DNA of 64,000 nt from Planococcus sp. MB-3u-03 (lineage in GTDB: Bacteria; Bacillota; Bacilli; Bacillales_A; Planococcaceae). The stretch spans positions 1,717,501-1,781,500 of the forward strand of contig NZ_CP025135.1 of assembly GCF_002833405.1 (NCBI RefSeq). Reading direction: 5' to 3'. Position numbers and translations under genes: made by a program. The notes beneath the pieces are model-generated. The model was not told where the DNA came from and made no database searches. It saw only the letters and a program-made list of their open reading frames with translations. Of this stretch, positions 56,111 through 64,000 are shown one piece after another (position 1 is the stretch's first letter; each line of letters starts with the position of its first letter).

Positions 56111-57055
56111 TTAGTTGAGTGGCTGGGACAAAAATTCTTCCAGCGCACGGCGGTTTTGTTCTATGTCGAGTTCAAGAACCGAGCCAGCCTGCGGGTAATT
56201 CGCATAGCTGTAGCCGCCTTCCACCGGAATCGTCAAACGTTCGATCTCCCCGCTGCCACCTGTTCCAAGCTGTGTCGCCAATTTGATTTGGTCGACCAAA
56301 GGCATATCGGTCTGCACATAGCCTTGTGCCGCTCCTGCTAGTTTCGGCAGTTTTGGGATCGACGAAACGCTGATCAATTCATCCTTCAATGCGGCAATCA
56401 CCTGCTGCTGACGACGCACACGGCCGAAGTCGCCTTCATTATCCGAACGGAAGCGCGCGTAGCCGAGCAATTCCTGGCCATTCAAATTCTGGACGCCTGG
56501 AGACAAAGTCACGCCGATCTTCTCGGACATTTCTTTTTCAACATCGATTTCGACACCACTCGGCGCTGCGATATCGACGAGCGTTTCAAAGCTCGTGAAG
56601 TCGACAAGCGCATAATTGTGGATTTCAACACCAAACATTTCACGCAAAGTCGACGCCAGCAAATCGACGCCTCCCAAATAATAGGCGGTGTTTAATTTAT
56701 AGGATTGATAACCTGGGATGTCTGCATAAATATCACGCATGAACGATGTGATCTTCACTTCATTGTTTTCACGGTCGTGGGTCACCATCATCATCGTATC
56801 CGTACGCGACTGTTCTTCTCCGCGCGAATCCACCCCGAGTACGAGGATATTCTGGTATCCGCTATTGTCTGCATCTCCTGCAAACGGTTCCGGTTCGATT
56901 TCGGTTTCACCGGCTATGTTTTGCCCTTGTTGATATTGGATGAAAAAATAAATTCCGGCTCCGAGCAATAAAATGATCAATAATAAGAAAAGTTTGCCTC
57001 TCGGGCGGAATCGTCTGCGCTTTCTAGTCTGCCTTGTTTCGTATTGTTCTTCCAT
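56111..57055 (-). CDS. LCP (LytR-CpsA-Psr) family protein
   Basis: 314 residues: basic N-terminus, one membrane helix (about 25-43), then the extracellular LCP domain: NILVLGVDSRGEEQSRTDTM, ITSFMRDIYADIPGYQSYKL, LLGYARFRSDNEGDFGRVRR QQQ. These Asp and Arg residues bind pyrophosphate. The enzyme attaches teichoic acid or other polymers to peptidoglycan. ATG 57055 follows AAAGGA at 11 nt. Confidence 0.92.
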   Translation of the reverse strand: MEEQYETRQTRKRRRFRPRGKLFLLLIILLLGAGIYFFIQYQQGQNIAGETEIEPEPFAGDADNSGYQNILVLGVDSRGEEQSRTDTMMMVTHDRENNEVKITSFMRDIYADIPGYQSYKLNTAYYLGGVDLLASTLREMFGVEIHNYALVDFTSFETLVDIAAPSGVEIDVEKEMSEKIGVTLSPGVQNLNGQELLGYARFRSDNEGDFGRVRRQQQVIAALKDELISVSSIPKLPKLAGAAQGYVQTDMPLVDQIKLATQLGTGGSGEIERLTIPVEGGYSYANYPQAGSVLELDIEQNRRALEEFLSQPLN

Positions 57056-57289
57056 GATGATTACATTCCTTTCTGAGCTGTACAACTTGTTTAGACGTAT
57101 ATAAATAGATAGAGGTTTCCCTTTGCAACACGTTTTTATTGTCTGCGCTTTACTGGAGTGGTAAAATTCTTCTTATTCTCAGGCGCGCCACTCTGCCTCT
57201 ATGGAAATGTCCGACCGGCTTGCCGAAGCTGCGGACATCTTCTAATGGAAGCAAAGACGGCTGCCTATATTATAGAAGGAGGCAATCCG

Positions 57290-57820
57290 ATGTTAGAAAA
57301 AGCCACATTCGCTGGCGGCTGTTTTTGGTGCATGGTCAAGCCATTCGATCAATTCGATGGCATTGAGTCCGTAATCTCCGGATATACTGGCGGCCATTTG
57401 GCGAATCCCTCATATGAACAAGTGAAAAGCGGCCATTCCGGCCACCTGGAAGCGGTTGAAATCATGTTTGATCCAGCTGTCTTCCCATACGAACAACTAC
57501 TGGATATTTTTTGGCAGCAAATCGACCCAACCGATAATGATGGCCAGTTCCAGGACCGCGGAGCTTCCTACCGCCCTGCCATCTTTGTGCATAATGAAGA
57601 GCAGCGGCAATTGGCGCTTGCTTCCAGAAAACAACTCGACGAAAGCGGCCGCTTCAATAAACCGGTTATCACTGAAATCCAGGATGCCGAGCCTTTCTAT
57701 CCAGCCGAAGACTACCATCAGGATTTCTACTTGAAAAATCCAGATCATTACGCACAAGACCGCGCCGAGTCCGGGCGCGATGAGTTCTTGGATGCTGCGT
57801 GGAAGAAAGCCGACGCTTGA
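57290..57820 (+). CDS. msrA: Peptide-methionine (S)-S-oxide reductase MsrA
   Basis: 176-residue repair enzyme reducing methionine-S-sulfoxide. GGCFWC holds the catalytic Cys11; [21 protein letters not shown] and [20 protein letters not shown] are the substrate-binding parts. AAGGAGG precedes ATG 57290. No separate MsrB gene adjoins. The terminator overlaps the stop. Confidence 0.94.
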   Translation: MLEKATFAGGCFWCMVKPFDQFDGIESVISGYTGGHLANPSYEQVKSGHSGHLEAVEIMFDPAVFPYEQLLDIFWQQIDPTDNDGQFQDRGASYRPAIFVHNEEQRQLALASRKQLDESGRFNKPVITEIQDAEPFYPAEDYHQDFYLKNPDHYAQDRAESGRDEFLDAAWKKADA

Positions 57821-57835
57821 TGCGCCGGCTTTTTC
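57806..57835 (+). terminator. Terminator overlapping the msrA stop
   Basis: AAAGCCG-CGC pairs with GCG-CGGCTTT around TTGAT, then five T. Confidence 0.8.
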
Positions 57836-57991
57836 TATTGCTGAAAATCTGCGAAAAGAGCGATTCCATCGGCCCGTCGATCATAGCCCGAACTTTTCAC
57901 ATGAGTATTTTTATTGACAGATTATTCACTTAGTTTAAAATCAGGATACGCGGGTCTTCCCGTAAAACTGCGCTAAACAGGAGGCATCATC

Positions 57992-58256
57992 ATGCAATGG
58001 CTCAGCACATTAGACATCTTTTTCGTGCAATTGATCCTTTTCCGCCGTTTGTCATCTCACTTGGCGTCGCAGCGGCGATACTGGCGAGCCGGATTTTCAT
58101 CGGCCCTCATCACGCTCATATCATCGCTCGAACTGAATTATTGGTATTTTCAACCTTGCTTCCGGAGGCGGATATCCCCATGATGATTGCTTCGTGGGCG
58201 ATCCTGTTTCGCTCCTATCGCTTTATTTTCGTGGATGGCTGTTGCGCCGTCCCTAA
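57992..58256 (+). pseudogene. Putative small membrane protein, frameshifted
   Basis: AGGAGG precedes ATG 57992. Pieces: MQWLSTLDIFFVQLILF, then PFVISLGVAAAILASRIFIG, LITLISSLELNYWYF and a C-terminus NLASGGGYPHDDCFVGDPVS, ending LRRP. They lie in three frames and need a T in the TTTT run near 58031 plus two or more further fixes. Convergent to the MFS gene. Family unknown; the reconstruction is tentative. Confidence 0.45.
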
Positions 58257-58264
58257 ACAAAACA

Positions 58265-59442
58265 TCAAGGTTTTCGATTGAGCAAATAAGCGAAAAGAAT
58301 CATCAGCAAGACGAATGCCAAGAACATCAATAAAGTGATATCGTGGTTGCCTGTTCGGTCATAGACGACTCCGATGATAAACGGCATAAATGCCGAAATC
58401 AAATAGCCCCGGATTGCGTCATCGCAGCCCAGCTATTCGCTTCATCAGCGGAATCCGTCGCATCGAGCGGCAAAAGCAAAGCGATCGGAAACAAACCACC
58501 GAGCGCCACGCCGATCAAAGCGGCAGCAGACCATACCGCCCACGCACCGGCAAACATCAACAAGAAAATGCCGGCAGTTCCGAATGCGAGAACAGCCAAT
58601 ACCCATAAAAAACGGTTCGGGTAACGGCTGAATAGCAGCGGGATCGAAATATTGCAGACAATCTGCACCGCCGTCATGACGGTAACGACCGCTCCTGCCG
58701 ACAGCACGCTCAAGCCTTTGTCGATAGCGATGGGAGCGAGCCACGTCAGCATCGAGAAGAAGAAAGCCGATTGGAAGCCGAAGAACAAAAGCATGTACCA
58801 CGCCTTCAAGTTTTTCCATGGGCTTTCTGTGATCGGCAGCGGATCATCCGGCATTGCTTGTGCTTGCGTTTTTGCCTTCGCTTCAGGCATTCTCAGCCAT
58901 ACGATGAGGGCAGCAATCGCCAAGCCCGACCAGACCGCAAGCCCCGCCGGCCATCCGGAAGCTGCATAGACGACACTCGTCAACCCTGCGGCAAGTGTCG
59001 CACCGAGCCCCATGCCGAACGAATAAACGCCGATCAGGGAAGCTGTCCTGGTTGGGAAATCCCGTTTGATCATTGCAGACAGCATCGGCCCGATGATGGC
59101 GATCGCGATGCCGATGAAAAACGAACTGAGCAATAAATTGAAATAACTCGGCCAAAAGCCGCGTCCTAAAGTAAACACGCCGATGACTGCCAGTAAAAAG
59201 CCGATGGACCACTTCAATCCGAAACGGCGGTTGAAGACGATCGCAAACGGCGCGAACAGCCCCATGCACAGGACCGGAACAGCGGTCAATAAACTGACTT
59301 GCCCGTTCGTCAGCGCGAGATCTGCCCGAATCGGCTCGAGCATCGGGCCGATCGAAGATATGGCCAGCCGTAAATTAAGCGCCACTAGCAAAATGGCAAA
59401 GATGACGCCAGTCAATGCTGATTTTGTTCCAATTCTCCTCAT
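58265..59442 (-). pseudogene. CynX/NimT family MFS transporter, one frameshift
   Basis: Twelve-helix transporter resembling cyanate/nitroimidazole-type permeases: ILLVALNLRLAISSIGPMLE, then NGQVSLLTAVPVLCMGLFAP and SLIGVYSFGMGLGATLAAGL. The frame breaks near 58420 at a G-run; one more G gives MTQSGGYLISAFMPFIIGVV and a C-terminus ending LLNRKP at 58265, total 392 residues. ATG 59442 follows AAGGAGAG. Confidence 0.86.
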
Positions 59443-59528
59443 ATTTTCTCTCTCCTTATCCCTCAGCACCAAACTTGTGTTCCTGCCGCTCCGTCCCTTA
59501 AAATAAGACTGGAAAGGCGGGTTGCTGG

Positions 59529-59762
59529 ATGAAGCTCATAAATTGGAGCTATGCAAAACGATACAATATTAAAGTCACTTTTGATGAATTTCCGCACGTT
59601 GTCGTGCTGTTCCGTCAAATTGGCGGCTATTACTTTATTTACTCGATGAAAGGCCTGACGCCGGAACATGTTCCGGGCAGGCGCGAATATGTACAGATGG
59701 AGTACCTCCTGAATAAAGAACTCGGCCAGTTGGATGCTTATCTTCGCAGAAAAAGCCGCTAA
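59529..59762 (+). CDS. Small protein, unknown
   Basis: 77 residues (MKLINWSYAKRYNIKVTFDE, then FPHVVVLFRQIGGYYFIYSM). Mixed alpha/beta pattern with a basic C-terminus (YLRRKSR). A weak AAAGGCGGG lies upstream. Divergent from the MFS gene. No family recognised. Confidence 0.6.
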   Translation: MKLINWSYAKRYNIKVTFDEFPHVVVLFRQIGGYYFIYSMKGLTPEHVPGRREYVQMEYLLNKELGQLDAYLRRKSR

Positions 59763-59868
59763 AGCTTATCCTTTATTAGTTTAGCCGACAAGGGCTTTGA
59801 ACGCTACCGGTTTGGGGCGTATTCGTGTTATACTATTCATATTGTGAATTTTAGGAGGACGAATAATA

Positions 59869-61476
59869 ATGATAGCAGTAAATGATGTATCTTTGCGTTT
59901 TGGCGACCGCAAGTTATTTGAAGATGTCAACATCCAGTTCAACCCAGGCAATTGCTACGGCTTAATCGGAGCGAACGGCGCCGGTAAATCGACGTTCATC
60001 AAGATCCTTTCCGGCGAACTTGAAGCACAGTCCGGCAATGTCTATATGGGCTCTGGCGAACGCTTGGCCGTATTGAAGCAAAACCACTTTGAGTATGAAG
60101 AATATGCAGTTCTTGAGACGGTCATCATGGGCCATAAAAAACTCTATGAGGTCATGTCCGAGAAGAACGCCATTTATATGAAAGAAGACTTCTCTGACGA
60201 GGACGGCATGCGCGCAGCTGAACTTGAAGGCGAATTCGCAGAACTGAACGGCTGGGAAGCTGAATCCGAAGCCGCCATCCTTTTGCAGGGCCTTGGCATT
60301 TCCGAGGATCTCCATGATAAGAAAATGGCGGAACTCTCCGGATCCGATAAAGTCAAAGTGCTTTTGGCACAAGCTCTATTCGGCAAACCGGATGTTCTTC
60401 TTCTGGATGAGCCGACCAACCACTTGGACTTGAAAGCTATCCAATGGCTTGAAGAATTCCTGATCAACTTTGATAACACTGTCATCGTTGTATCGCATGA
60501 CCGCCACTTCCTCAATAAAGTATGTACCCATATCGCCGACCTCGACTTTGGAAAAATCCAGCTCTATGTCGGTAACTACGACTTCTGGTATGAGTCCAGC
60601 CAGTTGGCGACACGCTTGGCATCCGACCAAAATGCGAAAAAAGAAGAAAAGATCAAAGAGCTTCAGGCCTTTATTGCCCGTTTCTCTGCCAACGCCTCGA
60701 AATCCAAGCAGGCGACGTCACGGAAGAAAATGCTCGATAAAATCGAGTTGGACGATATCCGCCCATCTTCCCGTAAATACCCGTTCGTCAACTTCACTAT
60801 CGGCCGCGAAATCGGCAACGATGTGTTGACTGTAAAAGACCTCAGCCAAACAGTCGACGGCAATCAATTATTGAATAACATCAGCTTCAATATGAACAAA
60901 GACGATAAAATCGTTTTGATGGGCGATCCATTGGCTAAATCGGCACTTCTGCGCGTCCTGGCAGAAGAAGACGAGCCGGCTTCCGGTTCTGCCCGCTGGG
61001 GTGTCACCACTTCACGCGCCTACTTGCCGATCGACAATACCGAATACTTCGAAGGCAGCGAAACTTCCTTGGTGGACTGGCTTCGCCAATATTCGCCGGA
61101 AGACGAAAGCGAAACTTTCCTTCGCGGCTTCCTCGGCAGAATGCTGTTCTCTGGTGAAGAAGTGAAGAAGAAACCTTCTGTTTTGTCCGGTGGCGAAAAA
61201 GTACGCTGCATGCTATCGAAAATGATGCTGTCGCATGCCAATGTGCTGCTATTGGATGAGCCAACCAACCACTTGGACCTTGAATCGATCCAAGCCTTGA
61301 ACAATGGCATGATCGCATTTAAAGGCGCCATGGTCTTCACTTCCCATGACCATCAGTTTATACAGACCGTTGCTAACCGTGTCATCGAAATCCAGGAAGA
61401 TGGTTCGATTCTCGACAAGCAATTGACCTATGATGAATTTTTGGAATGGAAAGAAGCACAAGGCATCGCCAAGTAA
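59869..61476 (+). CDS. ABC-F family ATPase (YbiT/YkpA-like)
   Basis: 535-residue soluble tandem ABC protein of the ribosome-associated ABC-F class. Domain 1: Walker A GANGAGKST (34-42), signature LSGSDKVKVLLAQ, Walker B VLLLDEPTNHLD; then the linker helices with FIARFSANASKSKQATSRKK. Domain 2 has a degenerate Walker A (GDPLAKSA) but LSGGEKVRCMLSKMM and VLLLDEPTNHLD. Lacks membrane segments. TTAGGAGG precedes ATG 59869. Likely acts on stalled ribosomes. Confidence 0.92.
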   Translation: MIAVNDVSLRFGDRKLFEDVNIQFNPGNCYGLIGANGAGKSTFIKILSGELEAQSGNVYMGSGERLAVLKQNHFEYEEYAVLETVIMGHKKLYEVMSEKNAIYMKEDFSDEDGMRAAELEGEFAELNGWEAESEAAILLQGLGISEDLHDKKMAELSGSDKVKVLLAQALFGKPDVLLLDEPTNHLDLKAIQWLEEFLINFDNTVIVVSHDRHFLNKVCTHIADLDFGKIQLYVGNYDFWYESSQLATRLASDQNAKKEEKIKELQAFIARFSANASKSKQATSRKKMLDKIELDDIRPSSRKYPFVNFTIGREIGNDVLTVKDLSQTVDGNQLLNNISFNMNKDDKIVLMGDPLAKSALLRVLAEEDEPASGSARWGVTTSRAYLPIDNTEYFEGSETSLVDWLRQYSPEDESETFLRGFLGRMLFSGEEVKKKPSVLSGGEKVRCMLSKMMLSHANVLLLDEPTNHLDLESIQALNNGMIAFKGAMVFTSHDHQFIQTVANRVIEIQEDGSILDKQLTYDEFLEWKEAQGIAK

Positions 61477-61488
61477 TTTCCTGACACG

Positions 61489-61528
61489 AAAAAACCCCTC
61501 AGAAATATACATTTCTGAGGGGTTTTTT
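61489..61528. terminator. Bidirectional terminator
   Basis: Perfect 18-bp stem (AAAAAACCCCTCAGAAAT and its complement) around ATAC, between convergent genes. Confidence 0.94.
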
Positions 61529-61540
61529 ATGTGCTTTGGA

Positions 61541-62017
61541 TTATTTCAGGAAGCGTTTCACGGCTTTTCCGGCTGGCAATTTCGCTGCCCAACGGTCCCC
61601 GGAATTCGCCAATTTGCTCAGCACTTTCAAAAGATCTTCGTCTCCTGCCCAGTGCTCTGTCACGACTTCTTTCGGGAATCTGTTCAAAACCATGTTGATG
61701 ACGTATACAGCGACGATGACATCGTCCATGAACCCGCCTGGCCCGACTAGAATTTCCGGGAGAAAATCGATCGGCGCCATGAAATACAGTACGCCGGCCC
61801 CGACATAGGCTTTGCTTTTCTTATCGATCCGGCTGTCCAGCAGCAAGCGGGTCAATAAGTGGAAAAGGTCTGGTGCAAATAAGACGAACTGGCCAGCAGA
61901 ATCCAGTTTTGATGATTTGCTCTCCAGCCAATTATGCACCCTGACACGAAGCTTTTGATAGAAATCTCGTTGCTTTTCTTCACTCGGCAATGGCTTCTTT
62001 AAATATTCGTTACCCAT
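61541..62017 (-). CDS. YkvA-like DUF1232 protein
   Basis: 158 residues with the DUF1232 core KAYVGAGVLYFMAPIDFLPE, then GFMDDVIVAVYVINMVLN. This short hydrophobic helical pair is widespread in bacteria and of unknown function. AAAGGGG precedes ATG 62017. The N-terminal half is soluble and helical. Confidence 0.85.
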   Translation of the reverse strand: MGNEYLKKPLPSEEKQRDFYQKLRVRVHNWLESKSSKLDSAGQFVLFAPDLFHLLTRLLLDSRIDKKSKAYVGAGVLYFMAPIDFLPEILVGPGGFMDDVIVAVYVINMVLNRFPKEVVTEHWAGDEDLLKVLSKLANSGDRWAAKLPAGKAVKRFLK

Positions 62018-62041
62018 ATGCGTTCCCCTTTCATCCGGCAA

Positions 62042-62248
62042 TTAGAAGACTAATGTGACGTTCGTCGCTACCCGTTCCTTATCGGGAGCCCCGTCGTAAA
62101 TGGTAAATTCAACGTGCTGGTTCGGCATAAAGCGGCGGAACCCTTCTTCATTGATGTTGATCGTTTCAAAATAAAACAACTCGCCCGTATCGCCTTCGAT
62201 ATAACCGAATCCTTTATCGTCATTAAATTCTTTCACTTTTCCCTGCAT
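62042..62248 (-). CDS. Divergent cold-shock domain protein
   Basis: 68-residue single OB-fold domain: MQGKVKEFNDDKGFGYIEGD contains RNP1 (KGFGYI), and LFYFETININEEGF takes the place of RNP2 (VFVHFSAI). It is more divergent than the second Csp gene at 62387. AAGGGGG precedes ATG 62248. Binds single-stranded nucleic acid by inference. Confidence 0.82.
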   Translation of the reverse strand: MQGKVKEFNDDKGFGYIEGDTGELFYFETININEEGFRRFMPNQHVEFTIYDGAPDKERVATNVTLVF

Positions 62249-62346
62249 GGATAAATCCCCCTTCAATATTCTTGGCAATCTAATTTAGATATACCCGAAA
62301 GAGCGGAAATATTAAACAATCGAAAACTCCAGGAAAAAAATCCATC

Positions 62347-62375
62347 AAAAAAGAACTGCCCTTACGGCAGTTCTT
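62347..62375 (-). terminator. Terminator of the csp gene
   Basis: AAGAACTGCC and GGCAGTTCTT around GTAAG, then six T on the minus strand. Confidence 0.9.
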
Positions 62376-62386
62376 GGATTGGAGAA

Positions 62387-62586
62387 TTAAAGTTTAGTTA
62401 CGTTAGTAGCTTGAGGTCCGCGGTTGCCTTCCTCTACTTCAAATTCTACGCGTTGTCCTTCGTCAAGCGTTTTAAAGCCTTCGCCTTGAATCGCTGAGAA
62501 GTGTACGAATACATCGTCGCCGCCTTCAACTTCGATGAAGCCAAAACCTTTTCTGAGTTAAACCATTTTACTGTACCTTCTTGCAT
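62387..62586 (-). pseudogene. Major cold-shock protein (CspA/CspB family), one frameshift
   Basis: RNA chaperone with one cold-shock domain. [13 protein letters not shown] is followed by an A-run with one base missing (near 62550); with it restored the frame reads [20 protein letters not shown] (RNP1 and RNP2), then [20 protein letters not shown] and [12 protein letters not shown], 66 residues. AGGAGG precedes ATG 62586. Adding one base makes the length exactly 201. Its leader has a large hairpin. Sequencing error is the likely cause of the break. Confidence 0.92.
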
Positions 62587-62640
62587 GTTAAATTACCTCC
62601 TGTGGTAAACAAAATTTTCAATATGCGAACTTTCATAAAA

Positions 62641-62697
62641 ATTCACATATTCCCAAAAGTACCGACACGTGCTGATCACTTTTGGGAATATGTGAAT
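62641..62697 (-). promoter_or_regulatory. Long hairpin in the csp 5' leader
   Basis: Perfect 20-bp inverted repeat (ATTCACATATTCCCAAAAGT at 62641-62660 and its complement at 62678-62697) around a 17-nt loop, inside a weaker outer stem (TTCAA-TATG-GAACTT arms near 62615 and 62715). It lies within the predicted leader RNA. Confidence 0.85.
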
Positions 62698-62732
62698 AGC
62701 TGTTGCGGAAGTTCATATGTTGAATTACCTTA

Positions 62733-62762
62733 ATTATATCAAATTGACTAAAAGTCAAACAA
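62733..62762 (-). promoter_or_regulatory. Likely promoter of csp
   Basis: On the minus strand, TATAAT at 62738-62733. Possible -35 elements are TTGACT (62758-62753, 14-nt spacer) or TTGTTT (62762-62757, 18-nt spacer). The leader would be about 140 nt. Confidence 0.6.
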
Positions 62763-62991
62763 ATCTAAAACTTTCTGAATCTTTTCCAAACTAATTTTCG
62801 GCCTTCTAAAAATCCTTATAAGTATTATGCCAAATTAATGGGAATTTGTAAAGCGTTAATATGTCAGGCCGCTAACGGTCCGGAAGTTTGTATTGGCTCT
62901 CCCGTTCACGTAAAATAAGGGATAAAGACGCGCACAATGAAACTTTTCTGCGCCGCACGTATAGTTTAGTAGCCGTTAAGGAGGTTAAAGC

Positions 62992-63692
62992 ATGAAACCC
63001 ATTAAGCCGATCGAAAACTTCATCAAAGACAATCGGTCAGCCTCCTCTTATGTCCGCCATGTTCCTGATTCTCTATTTAGGGCGGAAATCGGGCTGCTTG
63101 CTTCCGGTGCTGTTGCAGCCGGCACTTATTTTGCCAGCAATACATCGATGAAGCAATACCAGCTGTCGAGCGATTCCAAGCAGCTCGGCATGACGAGAAG
63201 CGAATACCGGAATATCCGCGTGCAGATCAAGGAAGGCAAAGAAAAATCAAAACCTTGCAAAGCCAATATTATAAAGTACGATCCATCTCCTCTTTCAAGC
63301 AATTAATGGATATGGTTAAAATCGCAAATAAAATTTTACTGATCGTCCAGCAAAACCCGCGCAAATTCTATTTGGCAGAACCATTCTTCTATTCGCATCT
63401 GGATTCTGCCATTGAATTGACCGGCAAATATACATTATTGGTCGGACAGCCCGTCAAAGACATGGAGATGCGCATTGCGCTCCAGGAAACGCGTGAAATG
63501 CTTCGTTCATTGCAGCATGTAATGGAAGCCGACCTGAAACGCGTGCTGTCTACGGACGTGGAGCAATTGCGCATGGAACTCGATTATGCGCGGCTCGCTG
63601 TCGACCAGCACAATACGAGAACAATCGAACAGCAACAGCAAATCGAACATAAAGGAGACATGGAAAATGACCAACAATCAGACGAGAAATGA
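62992..63692 (+). pseudogene. xpaC: XpaC-like 5-bromo-4-chloroindolyl phosphate hydrolysis protein, one frameshift
   Basis: TAAGGAGG precedes ATG 62992. The N-terminal part has a hydrophobic stretch (IGLLASGAVAAGTYFASN). The frame breaks near 63247 in an A-run: one more A gives EGKEKIKTLQSQYYKVRSIS and joins the helical C-terminal part (KIANKILLIVQQNPRKFYLA), total 233 residues. In B. subtilis xpaC lies next to yaaN, as it does here next to telA, with a 26-nt overlap. Biochemical role unclear. Confidence 0.85.
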
Positions 63693-64000
63693 GTTGGATG
63701 AGCTTCTTGGGACCCCTTTTGGCATGGAGGAAACAGCCCAGCAAACGCAATTGGCGCAGACGGAGGGACAGCCTGTCGCGCTGCTCGACCGTTTGAGTGC
63801 CGAAGAACAGGAAAAAGCCCGTGGATTGGCCAAGCAGATCCCGACCGGCAACCGTGAAGCCATCCTCACTTACGGCGCAAATGCCCAAAACCAGCTGAGC
63901 CAGTTTTCGCATAAAATGCTCGATCACGTCCAGCGGAAAGATATTGGCCCTGTCGGGGATGTGCTCCACGACCTCATGAAAAAACTCGAACAGCTGAACC
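63667..64000 (+). CDS. telA: Toxic anion resistance protein TelA/YaaN (3' partial)
   Basis: Starts at ATG 63667 after AAAGGAGA, inside the end of xpaC. Visible: MTNNQTRNELDELLGTPFGM, then LSAEEQEKARGLAKQIPTGN and a helical stretch (NQLSQFSHKMLDHVQ). It runs off the window, with about 111 residues seen. The family is linked to tellurite and envelope stress resistance. Coupled with xpaC. Confidence 0.87.
   Translation, partial: MTNNQTRNELDELLGTPFGMEETAQQTQLAQTEGQPVALLDRLSAEEQEKARGLAKQIPTGNREAILTYGANAQNQLSQFSHKMLDHVQRKDIGPVGDVLHDLMKKLEQLN

Larger units (their letters stand above)
62587..62991. other. Divergent regulatory region, csp / xpaC
   Basis: About 405 bases. On the left lies the csp leader with its hairpin and promoter. 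The remaining 62780-62991 has no genes and no clear xpaC promoter. Confidence 0.5.

Overview
The window looks like chromosome of a low-to-middle GC Gram-positive bacterium of the Bacillales, most likely Planococcaceae (Planococcus or a close relative). The evidence is the mix of Bacillus-type genes (ParC, FruRKA with HPr/EI, YkoFEDC, XpaC-TelA, Spo0M-like, Csp, YkvA-like), strong AGGAGG ribosome binding sites, many hairpin plus T-tract terminators and CcpA-type cre sites. The genus is inferred from gene content and protein resemblance; no search was run. No prophage, CRISPR array, rRNA or tRNA was seen.

Layout. 1-5.8 kb: 3' part of parC, a GNAT acetyltransferase with an internal stop, an acyl-CoA ligase, a VTT membrane protein and an AraC regulator. 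6-16.3 kb: YeeE/YedE sulfur transporter, VOC protein, EamA exporter, divergent HxlR regulator/MFS exporter pair, UbiB-type kinase-like protein, SRPBCC protein and small genes. 16.5-22.7 kb: a PTS block with an extra HPr-like protein, fruRKA on the minus strand, and divergent ptsH-ptsI with a cre site between. 22.7-37 kb: housekeeping and envelope genes (SDR, MBL hydrolase, M14 peptidase, NAD(P)HX dehydratase, TlpA pair, acyltransferase, SGNH hydrolase), an ion-channel-like protein, a LacI regulator, a possible EVE-HNH nuclease, CtaG/DUF2243 and Hsp20. 38-44.7 kb: a five-gene operon of three M20-type hydrolases, a regulator and an AbgT transporter. 46-54.8 kb: citrate synthase with two cre-like sites, SelO, a TPP riboswitch with the ykoFEDC thiamine-precursor transporter, an IS3-type element inserted into the ykoC terminator, and a damaged Spo0M-like gene. 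54.8-64 kb: AI-2E family permease, LCP protein, MsrA, CynX-type MFS, ABC-F ATPase, two cold-shock proteins and xpaC-telA (telA runs off the end).

Sequence quality shapes the reading. About twenty genes, including indispensable ones such as ptsH, the ptsI start and a csp gene, are broken by one-base indels that nearly all lie in mononucleotide runs; restoring one base returns conserved protein in most cases. Inside fruR there is also a stretch closely resembling an Illumina Nextera adapter. I therefore treat most broken genes as intact genes hit by sequencing or assembly error and give them at full reconstructed extent, while typing them as pseudogene because they do not translate as written.

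Working together: the fru/ptsHI block imports and phosphorylates fructose under likely CcpA control; the AbgT operon looks built to import and cleave acyl- or aroyl-amino acids; ykoFEDC imports a thiamine precursor under TPP control; citZ feeds the TCA cycle under carbon catabolite control. The best biological leads are the EVE-HNH-like protein lacking its first HNH histidine, the channel-like protein with a TLGNGEF filter, the large hairpin in a csp leader, and a phased 11-bp repeat beside the extra HPr gene.
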